NCBI GenBank assembly: GCA_028291985.1
Contig: JAQGNE010000008.1
Span: 1-64,000 of the forward strand
DNA: 64,000 bases
Origin: Polaromonas sp.
Lineage (GTDB): Bacteria > Pseudomonadota > Gammaproteobacteria > Burkholderiales > Burkholderiaceae_C
Reading direction: 5' to 3'
A program made the position numbers and the translations under genes. Below, one piece after another: positions 9,692 through 18,990 of this stretch. Below the pieces are notes generated by a model. That model did not search any database. It saw only the letters and a program-made list of their open reading frames with translations, and was not told the DNA's origin. Each line of letters begins with the position of its first letter. The stretch's first letter is position 1.

Positions 9692-10774
9692 CTACCCTTC
9701 AAAATGCGGGTGCAACTGGCGGATTCGCGTCATCGCCATGCCGGCGGCCGCGGTGCGGGTTTCGACCCCGAGCTTTACATACACCCGCTCCAGGTGCTTT
9801 TTCACGGTTGCAGGGCTGGCGCCCAGGATCTCGGCAATATCACGGTTCGTCTTGCCCTTGACCAGCCAGTACAGCACCTCGGCTTCGCGTCCGGTCAGCT
9901 TGAAGCTCAGGCTCATAGCTTGCATGATGGCGTCGTCGGAAACCTCTCGCATGACGATCAGCCAGTCACCAAACCCGGTTTCATCGGCAGTCTCGTCCAC
10001 ACCGTCGCCAGTTCGCTGGTGCAGTCTGAGAGTAAGGCGACGCGGACCCAGCTCAGCCGACAAGCGTGTCGGCTCCCCTGAGCGGCAAGCTTGCACAACC
10101 TGACTGCGCAGCCAATCGAGCACCGGCGCTGGCGTCTGGGGCGCACTGGTCCCGTAGTAGCGCAGCAGCAGCTCACGGGCCAGCGGCGTTTGCCAGATGA
10201 GTTTGCCGTCGCCCCGGGCGCCCTCGCCTTGCAAGCGCACTGTCATGCTGGCATAGCCAAAGGCGTCCAGTGCGTTGCGTGCCTGCCCCGCCTGGCGCGC
10301 CTCCTGCCGCGCTCGCCGTGCACCCTGCAGATGCACACCCATGCGCGCCATCACCTCCTTGGGTTTGATAGGCTGGGTGATGTAGTCGACACCGCCAGCC
10401 TCAAGAGCTGCCACCAGATGCTCGGTTTCAGTCAGCCCGGTCATGAAGATGATTGGAATATGCGCTGTCTGCGTCCGAGCCTTCAGCTGGCGAGCAACTT
10501 CAAAGCCGTCCATGCCGGGCATCATGGCGTCCAGCAACACAATGTCTGGCAAGGCCTGCAACGCCCGCTGCAACGCAGCTTCTCCGCTGGTGGCCACCAG
10601 CACCGTATAGCCTGATTCGTCCAGCGCATCATGCAGGACCGACAGGTTGTCGGGAACATCATCAACAATCAGCACCACATCACTGTTGGCCCGGTCCAGC
10701 GCCTGATCAAGGCCAACTTGATCGACCCTGGCAACCGACAAGCCGTTGACGTTCGATGCAGCTTGTGTGCTCAC
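9692..10774 (-). CDS. Response regulator with LuxR-type HTH
   Basis: Two-domain transcription factor of 360 residues. An N-terminal receiver (about 33-150) has the acidic pair in LIVDDVPDN, the phosphoacceptor Asp82 in DIVLLDAMMPGMDG and the switch/Lys region FMTG..YITQPIKP. A middle region (about 165-275) of unknown fold follows. The C-terminal GerE/LuxR helix-turn-helix (about 292-345) reads LTGREAEVLYWLVKGKTNRDIAEILG then TVKKHLERVYVKLGV. It overlaps the upstream hybrid kinase gene by 4 bp (ATGA), so that kinase is almost certainly its partner. Target genes are unknown. Confidence 0.93.
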   Translation of the reverse strand: MSTQAASNVNGLSVARVDQVGLDQALDRANSDVVLIVDDVPDNLSVLHDALDESGYTVLVATSGEAALQRALQALPDIVLLDAMMPGMDGFEVARQLKARTQTAHIPIIFMTGLTETEHLVAALEAGGVDYITQPIKPKEVMARMGVHLQGARRARQEARQAGQARNALDAFGYASMTVRLQGEGARGDGKLIWQTPLARELLLRYYGTSAPQTPAPVLDWLRSQVVQACRSGEPTRLSAELGPRRLTLRLHQRTGDGVDETADETGFGDWLIVMREVSDDAIMQAMSLSFKLTGREAEVLYWLVKGKTNRDIAEILGASPATVKKHLERVYVKLGVETRTAAAGMAMTRIRQLHPHFEG

Positions 10775-13700
10775 CGTGAGCCTTCTGCTGCCTTTAGCCG
10801 GGAACTCATGGCCTCAAACTGATAGGCCCGGGCAAGCGTCCGCATCTCGTTGACAAAGCCCTCGGCCCGGGGCTGCAGCTTCTCGATTTCAGCAAGCTTG
10901 TTCATGATGCCCCGGTAGAAACCCAGGTTCACCAGTTCGAGCAGTCCATGCAGCTGCAGCGCATCGGGCTGCACCAGCCCTGGCGGTGCAGCCAGAGGAG
11001 GCGTCGGCGGAACCTGATCATAAATCCAGGTCAGGCAAAGCCGCTTTTCCAGCCATTCAAGCAACTCGGTATGGCGGACCGGCTTCAGGATGAAATCTTC
11101 AGCGCGGACACCCACATCATTGTCCAGTCCGCGGTCAAATGCATTGGCCGAAACGATCGCGACCTGAATGCCCTCTGCGCCCTGACGCCGAATGCGCCTG
11201 AGGGTTTCCCAGCCGTCTATGCCGGGCATCGCCAGGTCCATGAAAAGTACGTCTGGCCGAAGCCCGGCCGCCATCAGATCGAGGCAGTCGTGCCCACTGG
11301 CTGCGGTACGGACCTCAAACCCCAGTGGTTGCAACAGCTGCACCAGAAGGTCACGGTCTGGCTCTTCGTTGTCGACCACCCATAATTTTCGGCGCTCCCC
11401 GAGATAGCCCCGTGGCCGCCTCGAGACTGCCTTTTGCATGCCTTTTGCACGGTCGTCAGCGCCATGCACCTCAGGCAGAAAAAGCCTCACCTTGAAGATG
11501 GAGCCGTGTCCCGGGCTACTGACAACCGTCATCTCGCCACCCATCAGGTCGGTCAGCATCTTGGCGATGGTCAGACCAAGGCCTGCGCCGGGCGTCGCCA
11601 TAGCGCTTTGCCCAACGGTTGCTCCGCGTGCAAAGGGCTCGAATATCTGCGCCAGTTCCGGAGCGCCCATGCCAGGCCCGGTATCTTCAATGTCCAGATG
11701 GGCCATTTCCCGCGCATGGCGCAACCTGAAGGTCACCTCCCCACTGCTGGTGAACTTGATGGCGTTACCAAGCAAGTTGATCAATATCTGGCGCAGCCTT
11801 TTTTCATCGGCGCGCACCACCTCGGGCAGGTGGCCGCTGACATCGAACACAAACCCCAGCCCCTTGGCCTTTGCTTGCAACTCGAACATGCCAGCCATCT
11901 CATGCATGCAGTCGGCAAATTGCATCGGCTTGCGGTTAAGCGTCAGTTTGCCGGCCTCGATGCGTGCGATATCCAGCGTGCCTTCAATCAGTGACAACAG
12001 ATGCTCGCCACCGCGTTTGATGACGGTGACAGCCTGTTTGCGGTGCGCTGGTATTGAGCTGTCTTCACCCATCAGTTGCGCATAACCCAGAATGCTGTTG
12101 AGCGGCGTGCGCAACTCATGGCTGATGGCGCTGATGTACCGGCTTTTGGCCTGATTGGCCTGCTCTGCCGCCTGCTTGGCATGCTGCAGCGCCATGTCTG
12201 TCAGCCGGTGAGAGTCGATTTCACGGCGCAATGCCTCCGTCTGCTCATGCAGCAGATGGGTTTGCCGGTTCGATTCTTCCTGCGCCACCTGGCGGCTTTT
12301 ATGGGCCAGCACAAGCCACCAGGCAACCAGCCCTGCAATCACCAGCAAGGCCATGTACGCCTTGACAAAGCCCGAGCGCAGGGCCGTATCCGGTAGGGCA
12401 TGCAGCCGAAGCCTTGCCAGCGCTGACATTTCCTGGTGGTAAAGCAGGCCAAAGACGCTGCCCAGCAAAGGCACGATGACCAGCATCAGCAACAGGAAGT
12501 GACCCAGCCCGGTATCCAGATACGGCCAGGTCCGGCGCGGTAGCAGCCAGCGCAAGGCGGCAGACCACTGCGCCGAAAGACTGGCCTGCGGTTTGCACAT
12601 GTCGCCGCACCGCGCATCGAGCGTGCAGCACAGCGAGCAGATCGCGCCCTGATAGGCCGGGCAATGCGCCATGTCGGGTGCCTCGTAGTTGCGCTCGCAA
12701 ATCACGCAGCGCTGGGTTACGTAGCGTGCGCAAGAACCGAGCAGGGGCTCGTCACGCCGGGCAATGTAATAGCGGCCGCGCGTCGCCCAGGCGATCAGGG
12801 GTGATGCCACAAACGCGCAGCCCATCGCCAGGACGGCGGAAAACGCCTGGGCGGTTAGACCTAAAAAACCCAGATGAGCGGCTACGGAGATAACCGACGC
12901 AAGGCCCATCGCGCCAACGCCCACGGGGTTGATCGCGTAAAGGTGAGCGCGCTTGAATTCGATACCAGCCGGCGACAAACCCAGCGGCTTGTTGATGACA
13001 AGATCGGCCACGACGGCCATGACCCATGCGATGGCAATGTTCGAATACAGCCCGAGAACATCGCCCAGCGCCTGAAAGACATTCATTTCCATGAGCATGA
13101 AGGCAATCAGCGTGTTGAACACCACCCAAACCACCCGCCCCGGATGGCTGTGCGTGAGGCGTGAGAAAAAATTGGACCAGGCCAGCGACCCGGCATACGC
13201 GTTGGTCACATTGATCTTGAGCTGGGATACCACCACGAAAAGCGCAGTGGCTGCAACCGCCATCTGGTAATCGGGAAACACATATTCGTAAGCCGCCAGG
13301 TACATCTGGTTCGGGTCTATCGCGCGTTCGGGCGGTACCATGTTTGAAATAGCCAGGTGAGCCAGCAGGGCGCCGCCCAGCATCTTGGCCACGCCCAATA
13401 CCACCCAGCCCGGACCTCCGGTCAGAACGGCCGCCCACCAGCGCCATCGGTTGGCCGTTGTCTGCACCGGCATGAAGCGCAAATAGTCTGCCTGCTCCCC
13501 CATCTGCGTGATCAGTGCGATACCGACCGTTAAAGCAGCACCAAACAAGTGCATATTGAAGCCGCTACCAGCGCCCTCTTGTCCACCATAGTGCATGACC
13601 GCGGACAATGCATCCGGGTTGCGAACCAGCACAAATACGAAGGGCACCACCAGCATCAGCAACCACAAGGGCTGCGTCCATACCTGCAAGCGGCTGATGG

Positions 13701-14277
13701 TCGACACGCCGTATGTCACCAGCGGTATGACAGCCAGCGCGCATATCAGGTAGCCCCAACTTGGCGGAATGCCAAGGGCGAGTTCCAGTGCGTAAGCCAT
13801 TACAGCGGCTTCCAGCGCAAAGAAGATAAAGGTGAACGACGCGTAGATTAGCGAGGTGAGCGTTGAGCCGATGTATCCGAACCCTGCGCCCCGGGTCAGC
13901 AGATCCATGTCAACGCCGTAGCGCGCAGCGTAGGTGCTGATCGGCAGGCCTGCCAGAAAAATGATCACGCCAGTGGCCACAATGGCCCAGAACGCATTGG
14001 TGAAACCGTATTTGACGAGCAGCGTGGCGCCCACTGCTTCCAGTACCAGAAAGGATGCGGCACCAAACGCCGTGTTGGCCACCCGCCATTCAGACCATTT
14101 GCGAAAGCGCTGCGGGGTAAAGCGCAGCGCGTAGTCTTCCATGGTTTCGCTGCCCACCCAGCTGTTGTAGTCCCTCCGGATCTTGATGATGCGCTGGGGC
14201 GGCGCATCTGGTACGGAGTGTTCGACAGATGATGAAGAAGTGGCCACCTGCCAGCGCAGCAGTTTCTGTGCCATCAA
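10771..14277 (-). CDS. NCS1-type permease fused to hybrid histidine kinase and receiver
   Basis: 1168 residues joining a transporter-like sensor to a phosphorelay. Residues about 35-495 resemble NCS1 (purine/cytosine/allantoin) permeases: DYNSWVGSETMEDYALRF near the start, about 12 hydrophobic segments, and MGEQADYLRFMP mid-domain. Residues 519-562 hold a cluster of about ten Cys (CVIC, then ICSLCC, RCGDMCKP) that looks metal-binding. Two further helices (about 585-650) and a coiled coil lead into the HisKA domain with phospho-His about 720 in SHELRTPLNSILGYAQL, an HATPase (NLLGNAIKF, DTGPGMG, GLGLTIAK) and a receiver with Asp about 1014 in DVLFMDLAMPGIDGWE. It is coupled to the LuxR-type regulator gene. 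Whether the permease part transports or only senses, and which compound, is unknown. Confidence 0.9.
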   Translation of the reverse strand: MMAQKLLRWQVATSSSSVEHSVPDAPPQRIIKIRRDYNSWVGSETMEDYALRFTPQRFRKWSEWRVANTAFGAASFLVLEAVGATLLVKYGFTNAFWAIVATGVIIFLAGLPISTYAARYGVDMDLLTRGAGFGYIGSTLTSLIYASFTFIFFALEAAVMAYALELALGIPPSWGYLICALAVIPLVTYGVSTISRLQVWTQPLWLLMLVVPFVFVLVRNPDALSAVMHYGGQEGAGSGFNMHLFGAALTVGIALITQMGEQADYLRFMPVQTTANRWRWWAAVLTGGPGWVVLGVAKMLGGALLAHLAISNMVPPERAIDPNQMYLAAYEYVFPDYQMAVAATALFVVVSQLKINVTNAYAGSLAWSNFFSRLTHSHPGRVVWVVFNTLIAFMLMEMNVFQALGDVLGLYSNIAIAWVMAVVADLVINKPLGLSPAGIEFKRAHLYAINPVGVGAMGLASVISVAAHLGFLGLTAQAFSAVLAMGCAFVASPLIAWATRGRYYIARRDEPLLGSCARYVTQRCVICERNYEAPDMAHCPAYQGAICSLCCTLDARCGDMCKPQASLSAQWSAALRWLLPRRTWPYLDTGLGHFLLLMLVIVPLLGSVFGLLYHQEMSALARLRLHALPDTALRSGFVKAYMALLVIAGLVAWWLVLAHKSRQVAQEESNRQTHLLHEQTEALRREIDSHRLTDMALQHAKQAAEQANQAKSRYISAISHELRTPLNSILGYAQLMGEDSSIPAHRKQAVTVIKRGGEHLLSLIEGTLDIARIEAGKLTLNRKPMQFADCMHEMAGMFELQAKAKGLGFVFDVSGHLPEVVRADEKRLRQILINLLGNAIKFTSSGEVTFRLRHAREMAHLDIEDTGPGMGAPELAQIFEPFARGATVGQSAMATPGAGLGLTIAKMLTDLMGGEMTVVSSPGHGSIFKVRLFLPEVHGADDRAKGMQKAVSRRPRGYLGERRKLWVVDNEEPDRDLLVQLLQPLGFEVRTAASGHDCLDLMAAGLRPDVLFMDLAMPGIDGWETLRRIRRQGAEGIQVAIVSANAFDRGLDNDVGVRAEDFILKPVRHTELLEWLEKRLCLTWIYDQVPPTPPLAAPPGLVQPDALQLHGLLELVNLGFYRGIMNKLAEIEKLQPRAEGFVNEMRTLARAYQFEAMSSRLKAAEGSR

Positions 14278-14355
14278 ACTGCAGCCGCTTCACAGCTCCG
14301 GTTCGTGGTTGCTACCGACATTCCGGGCTAAGGGCAAAAGCCGCCGAAGGGCGAA

Positions 14356-14631
14356 TCAGGCAATTTCGGATGCCGTGGTCATTACTTTTCGAAAGGGGCT
14401 TGGCGTGCTACCCGTTACCCGCTTTAAGAATTTCACGAAATTGGGCGCTTCGCTGAACCCGAGCTGATGGCCGGTTTCAGCAAGCGCGGTCTGGCTGTGC
14501 ACCAGCAAACGCCTGGCCTCCAGGGTTATCCGGCGGTCAATGACTTGCTTGGCGGCAGGCACGCGACAAGGTGCTTTGTGAATAACCCCTCCGTGCGGCG
14601 TAGTCGGTAACGCTTAACCTGTTGCTGAGTC
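14356..14631 (-). pseudogene. AraC-family regulator, decayed 3' fragment
   Basis: Only the C-terminal DNA-binding part remains. One frame gives LSVTDYAARRGYSQSTLSRACR, and after a frame change the next gives KQVIDRRITLEARRLL, then ETGHQLGFSEAPNFVKFLKRVTG and SPFRKV, which together form the two helix-turn-helix units of AraC proteins. The frame break lies near 14555. The N-terminal ligand domain is missing, because the upstream sequence is a different relic on the opposite strand. Confidence 0.75.
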
Positions 14632-14635
14632 CATT

Positions 14636-15032
14636 TTGGAGTTCGCACAAAAACTCGCCGCCAACAAGACACGGGTGAAGACGTTTGTCGACGATGTGCT
14701 GATTTATGGGCGCATGGACCGGCTCGCGGGCTGCTTTGATGGCGACAACTACAAGCAGCACACCACCCGGATTGCGGATTAGGTTTTCCAGCCAGCCTGG
14801 GCGCGGCAATTGAGGCGATGGCAAAGCTGGCAAGGCCGTTCGCTAAGACTGTATACGCAAAGTCCTGGGTGAGGGGAACTTCGTGCTGGTGGCCAGCGAA
14901 GGTGCCGTCGGTGGAAAACAACGCTTCTATGATCTCTTCAGGGTGCAGGACAACAGGATTGCCGAAGACTGAGACACCATTGAAGGCGTCGCCGAGCCGT
15001 CCGAACGCAAGAACGCCAACGGAGACTTTTGA
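14636..15032 (+). pseudogene. SnoaL-like/NTF2-fold protein, decayed
   Basis: Three pieces in shifting frames read as one SnoaL-like protein: AANKTRVKTFVDDVLIYGRMD with DNYKQH and RIAD (14636-14781), then LGAAIEAMAK (about 14799-14828), then VLGEGNFVLVASEGAVGG, YDLFRVQDNRIAED and DTIEGVAEPSERKNANGDF ending at 15032. At least two frameshifts separate them, and a TGA replaces the expected Trp between AED and DTIEG (about 14970). The 5' end is truncated where it meets the AraC relic. Not expressed as a functional protein by this reading. Confidence 0.75.
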
Positions 15033-15360
15033 GTCAGGCATTGGTCCCGGCAGAAAGCCACGCGTCGGCATGATGACATTGCCTATACGTGCGATCGATG
15101 CCCGGCACTGCCGCGAGGATCGGCCCAACGCCGTGGGCGCCTGTGTCGCACGTGGAAGCGGCTGGTATTCAACGCATCGCCTACCCGCAACTGTCTTCTC
15201 ATATTCTGATTGGCAGTTGCGGCTCTGCTCGGGGTGTTGGCGTCTACTTTTGAAAGACCGTCAGGCCTGCTCAATGTCGGGAAGCACTTATCTGCAAATG
15301 CGATGACTGGTATGGCGGAACGGGCGAACTGTTACGTCAGGTCAGTTCAGCTCAACCGAT
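15033..15360. other. Gene-free stretch beside the relics
   Basis: 328 bp with no recognisable coding content in any frame and no clear repeat. Given the decayed genes next to it, it may be older gene debris, but I could not match any piece to a family. Confidence 0.4.
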
Positions 15361-15573
15361 TTAGAAGCCCAGCCCCAGCCCGATTCCACCAAAACCACGA
15401 CCACCCCAGTTACCGATGCCAAAACCTATACCTACATTACTCGGCCGGCTCGGGGACTGCTCGGCAGGAACGCTGCCGACCTCCTGCGACACAGGGGCAT
15501 CTGATCGGGTTGGCGATGCACATCCGCCCGACAACAGAGCAGTGACCAGCGATATTGCAATAGCACGTTTCAT
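15361..15573 (-). CDS. Tiny Gly-rich lipoprotein
   Basis: 70 residues. The start MKRAIAISLVTALLSGGC has the features of a lipoprotein signal peptide with lipobox LSGGC (Cys18). The mature part is Ser/Pro/Glu-rich, then ends in a Gly/Phe/Ile-rich tail (GIGFGIGNWGGRGFGGIG). A strong ribosome site, AGGAGG, precedes the ATG. It would be anchored in the outer or inner membrane; function unknown. The Gly-rich character resembles the middle of the DUF4136 lipoprotein at 50711-51349, but I do not claim homology. Confidence 0.65.
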   Translation of the reverse strand: MKRAIAISLVTALLSGGCASPTRSDAPVSQEVGSVPAEQSPSRPSNVGIGFGIGNWGGRGFGGIGLGLGF

Positions 15574-16164
15574 TTAAGCCTCCTGAAAATTGGAAAATAA
15601 AGCAGTGCAGCGTTGATGTCTGCCAGTTATCCAGTTCACGACCGTGATTAGAAGACTTTATATGTCGCCCCGGTGTTAGCAGGGTTTGTGGCCCGGCGGG
15701 ATTGTCTACACCGGTCAACTATCGTAGTGGCCACTATCTGGAACGCTTCAAGCAGCGTTATGGAACGGCAGTTTTGCGCCACCCAAATTCTGGCGCAGCA
15801 TGCCTGACGGCATATCACATAGGCGTGTTCAATTCAATAGGGCAAAGCTTGCGGCATAGCGATTCGCAAATATGGCCGCTTCGATACGAATCATTGAGGT
15901 CCGGTTTGCGCATCAGCTAAGGCTGCTTACATCTCTAACAAGTCAGCACCCACTGCTCGGCAATGGATTCGAACCGCTCTCAAATCTTTCCTCCACCAAC
16001 AGGCGCAATCCATTACGTATGGGCATGAGCCGTGGAAGGACGCACGCCAAAATTGAGACCCCCAGCAACCCTACAAATTGTCACGGCTGACACCTACTTG
16101 AGTTTGGGCCGGAAGGCTGATAGTAGTGTTTACGAATTAATACTTCTCATACACAAGGACCCGA
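15574..16164. other. Low-GC gap upstream of the RTX genes
   Basis: 591 bp with noticeably lower GC than the rest of the window and no supported gene. It holds a hairpin TGCGCC (15775-15780)/GGCGCA (15792-15797). The final part must include the promoter and leader of the RTX pair; the ATG at 16165 is preceded by AAGGA at about 6 nt. No convincing -35/-10 pair was identified. Confidence 0.4.
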
Positions 16165-17073
16165 ATGAGCAAACTGTCGGCTAAGGTAAATGCTTTCAAA
16201 TGTGGTGGAGCTACCCAGAACGGCACCGCAAAAAACGACCACTTGAACGGCACTGGAGGGGACGACCAGCTATCGGGGTTGGGCAGCAATGATCACCTGC
16301 GTGGCAATGGAGGCAATGCCATGCTCTTTGGGGGGGCAGGCGACGACCACCTTTGGGGCGGAAACGGCAACGATAGGCTTGAAGGACAGCCTACGGTCAC
16401 AGATGGGAAGTTGCGCGCTGAGATTAACTTTTTACGCGGCGGGGCGGGTGATGATCCCTACTTTGTCAACGGCCCCGGTGACCGGGTGTTCGAGAAGGCT
16501 GGCGCGGGCATAGACACCGTTTACACCACCGTTGGGTTTACGCTCCCAGCTCATGTAGAAAACCTCTTCGCTCATGAAAGCTTTCAGTTCGATGACCGGC
16601 CATTGGTGGGTAACGCACTCAACAATATCATCACGGGGTCCCCGTTTTCTAACGAGGTCATTCGCGGTCTCGACGGCAATGACACCCTTAACGGCGGAGG
16701 ACGATTTGGTGGATTTCTGGATGGAGGCAACGGGAACGACATCCTGATACAGACGATTGGCCAATCGTTGGGAGGTGCCGGCGCGGACCTATTTGTAGCG
16801 GCCGGAAGGGGTGGAAATACCCGTCCAGATGTTCCCGTTGTAGTGCTGGATTTCAAAGCGGTTGACGGTGACCGCATTCACATCGTAAACCAACAGAACT
16901 ATGACTCGGCTGAGTTATTCCAGAACGGCCAACTGCGCTTTGACGCCAGTACAAGCGAGCTGACACTCAACGTCCAGGCACCGGAATTTCCTAACGCGAT
17001 TGATCAGATTGTTTTCCTACCGGGTGTGCAGCAGTTTGACGCGTCCTGGGTCACTGTTGGCCTGATGGGCTAA
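16165..17073 (+). CDS. RTX-type calcium-binding repeat protein
   Basis: 302 residues with glycine/aspartate nonapeptide repeats typical of RTX proteins: GTGGDDQLSG, GNGGNAMLFGGAGDDHLWGG, GNGNDRLEG, then later GLDGNDTLNGG and GGNGNDILIQ. These fold as calcium-bound parallel beta-rolls after type I secretion. There is no N-terminal signal peptide, consistent with that route. The C-terminal third (LDFKAVDGDRIHI, then LPGVQQFDASWV) resembles the tail segments seen in secreted RTX proteins. No ABC exporter or membrane fusion gene is in the window. It lies 11 bp before a second RTX gene, with AGGAG between them, so the two form an operon. GC is low compared with neighbours, suggesting transfer. Confidence 0.82.
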   Translation: MSKLSAKVNAFKCGGATQNGTAKNDHLNGTGGDDQLSGLGSNDHLRGNGGNAMLFGGAGDDHLWGGNGNDRLEGQPTVTDGKLRAEINFLRGGAGDDPYFVNGPGDRVFEKAGAGIDTVYTTVGFTLPAHVENLFAHESFQFDDRPLVGNALNNIITGSPFSNEVIRGLDGNDTLNGGGRFGGFLDGGNGNDILIQTIGQSLGGAGADLFVAAGRGGNTRPDVPVVVLDFKAVDGDRIHIVNQQNYDSAELFQNGQLRFDASTSELTLNVQAPEFPNAIDQIVFLPGVQQFDASWVTVGLMG

Positions 17074-17084
17074 CAGGAGCAATC

Positions 17085-18497
17085 ATGACGATCATCGTGC
17101 GTGAAAACACTACCATTACGGGCAACCTGGTAGTCAATGAGGAGGTTCAAATTGCGGCTGGAGTCACCGTCACTATCGCGGCTGGCGCTAACGTGGATTT
17201 GGGCGGAAACAACATACTGAACTATGGAACGCTTCTGCTTAAAGGAACGAGCGAAGCCCTCGCTGGCCTCGCAAATTTCAAATACTTTACGCAAAACACC
17301 GCTGGATTGATGCGCGCAGACTACGGGAGTATCCAGTCAGGTGTCGTTGACGGATTTGCCTCCAGTGGGAGTTTGCAACTGGTGTCCACAGTTGTGGAGA
17401 ACTCGCGGCTTGACGGTCTTGCGGCGAACAGCATTGTTAACAGCGTTCTGCTCCATACTACCGTTGACATCGGCACGCGCGGCGGAACGATTTCCGGAAC
17501 GACGTTCAAGGATAGCGAAATCACTAAATTGGGCTGGGACGGGGGCCCAAGGCTTACTGTGGTTAATTCCAACTTCATTCACGATGGGCTTGCCGTCGTG
17601 CTTGATCCGTTTTTTGCCCTTCCGCATAACGTGCATTTTTCAAGCAACTACCTATTTGTGCCGCCGGGGTCAAACTTCGAATCAAAAGTCTACGATGCGG
17701 ACGATTCATTGCGGGCATCCACAAATCTCGACGTGTCGTCCTTTTCAAGTGGGCCTTACTTGAACGACGTGGCCGGAGTTCGAATAGGTCCACTGACCCT
17801 GTCCCTGGCTGACTTGGGCATTGCGCCCATACGCCTGGCAGGTTCCATGGCCGATGACTACCTCGCGGGAGGTGCTCAAATCGAGGTCATCGAAGCAGGT
17901 GCAGGTAACGACGTGATGGTTGGCGCTGGCGGAAATGATGTGCTTAATGGTGGTTCGGGCCTGGACACTGCGGTCTACGCCGGTTCGCGTGGCCAATATT
18001 CGCTCACAAGCTTGGCAAGTGCAAATACGGTCCGCGTGGTTGCTACAACGGGAGTCGAGGGCATTGACATATTAGCGAATGTTGAACGCTTCTATTTCTC
18101 CGACTACAAGGTCGCATATGACTTGAATGGTAGCGCTGGCACGACCGCAAAAATTCTGAGCGCGGTATTCGGTAAAGAAGCCATCGCAAATAAGGAAGAC
18201 GCGGGTATCGGCCTTTATGCACTCGATAGCGGCATGAGTTACAAAGCGCTGATAGAACTTGCCATCAATGCAAGATTTGGCGCGACAGTTTCGGATCAGT
18301 CGCTGGTAGAACAACTTTATTTGAATGTTGTCGGCGCTCCCCCATCAGTAGCAGAGCGAGATAGCTATGTGCAAATGCTCATCAACGGTACATACGATCG
18401 CGGGTCCTTGGCAATCATGGCAGCAGAAACGAAGGCTAACTGGCAGAACGTAGAGCTGATGGGTGTTCCGGCACTGGGCCTCGAGTACATCCTTTGA
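17085..18497 (+). CDS. RTX repeat protein with C-terminal DUF4214-like domain
   Basis: 470 residues in three parts. Residues 1-250 are rich in Val, Asn, Gly and Thr with short beta-strand repeats and look like a right-handed beta-helix or adhesin-like region. Residues about 265-310 hold RTX-type repeats (EAGAGNDVMVGAGGNDVLNGGSG). The C-terminus (about 355-460) has YKALIELAIN, LVEQLYLNVVG, PPSVAERDSYVQMLINGTYDRG and LAIMAAET, the pattern of DUF4214 domains found in secreted bacterial proteins. There is no signal peptide, so type I secretion is expected. It is probably co-transcribed with and exported like the preceding gene. Function (surface, biofilm or enzyme) is unknown; I saw no catalytic motif. 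Confidence 0.8.
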   Translation: MTIIVRENTTITGNLVVNEEVQIAAGVTVTIAAGANVDLGGNNILNYGTLLLKGTSEALAGLANFKYFTQNTAGLMRADYGSIQSGVVDGFASSGSLQLVSTVVENSRLDGLAANSIVNSVLLHTTVDIGTRGGTISGTTFKDSEITKLGWDGGPRLTVVNSNFIHDGLAVVLDPFFALPHNVHFSSNYLFVPPGSNFESKVYDADDSLRASTNLDVSSFSSGPYLNDVAGVRIGPLTLSLADLGIAPIRLAGSMADDYLAGGAQIEVIEAGAGNDVMVGAGGNDVLNGGSGLDTAVYAGSRGQYSLTSLASANTVRVVATTGVEGIDILANVERFYFSDYKVAYDLNGSAGTTAKILSAVFGKEAIANKEDAGIGLYALDSGMSYKALIELAINARFGATVSDQSLVEQLYLNVVGAPPSVAERDSYVQMLINGTYDRGSLAIMAAETKANWQNVELMGVPALGLEYIL

Positions 18498-18990
18498 CAT
18501 GGAGCGGCCCCAGTAAATACTCTTGCCGCCTCGGTGCGTGGATTGTTTAACTCCTGCTCAATGCCAGTGCGGCACGGCACACAGACCTGATCCGTAAGCT
18601 TTAGCCGCACTGGAGTTAGAGGCAAGAAATGCGCTCGCAAAGCGGGACTACTCTTAGCATGCAAACCCTCTTAGGGGTTTGCCGTCAAGGACAACCATCA
18701 ATCAGTTACCGATTTTTCCAAGCCTTATTTGCGGTTATTGTTGCCATCACTTTCAGGTCGAATTGAAGCTCATATCGCGACTTTTGGCCTCAGTGCCGGG
18801 ATCTCGCGGCCCGCGCACTGTGGGGCGGTCAAAAGTGGGTTGCTGACTTCAAATGTCTGAGCAATTAGAGTCGTAATCAGGCAACTAACATTTCATGCTC
18901 TTTTGCGGCGTACCAAATCAACAACACTCAAAGCCTAATGACGTAAACACATTGGCGTGCTGCGGTATCTATAGGCGAGCCGCGCGATCA
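18498..18990. other. Low-GC gap downstream of the RTX genes
   Basis: 493 bp without a supported gene. It contains an 8-bp hairpin GCAAACCC (18661-18668)/GGGTTTGC (18675-18682) with a 6-nt loop but no U-tract, about 165 bp after the RTX stop, which might act as a weak terminator. The stretch at 18820-18860 (GGTCAAAAGTGGGTT) faintly recalls ends of IS21-type elements, but no transposase remnant is seen. Confidence 0.35.

Noticed and set aside
9370..9702. Minus-strand open frame of 110 codons downstream of the response regulator gene
   Set aside because: It overlaps the end of the regulator gene, has no ribosome site and no protein-like composition.
15725..15736. Perfect 12-bp palindrome TAGTGGCCACTA
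   Set aside because: A 12-bp palindrome is expected many times by chance in 64 kb, and it has no useful position relative to a promoter.
18820..18860. Possible IS21-type end
   Set aside because: Only a short, loose resemblance, with no transposase remnant or matching second end.
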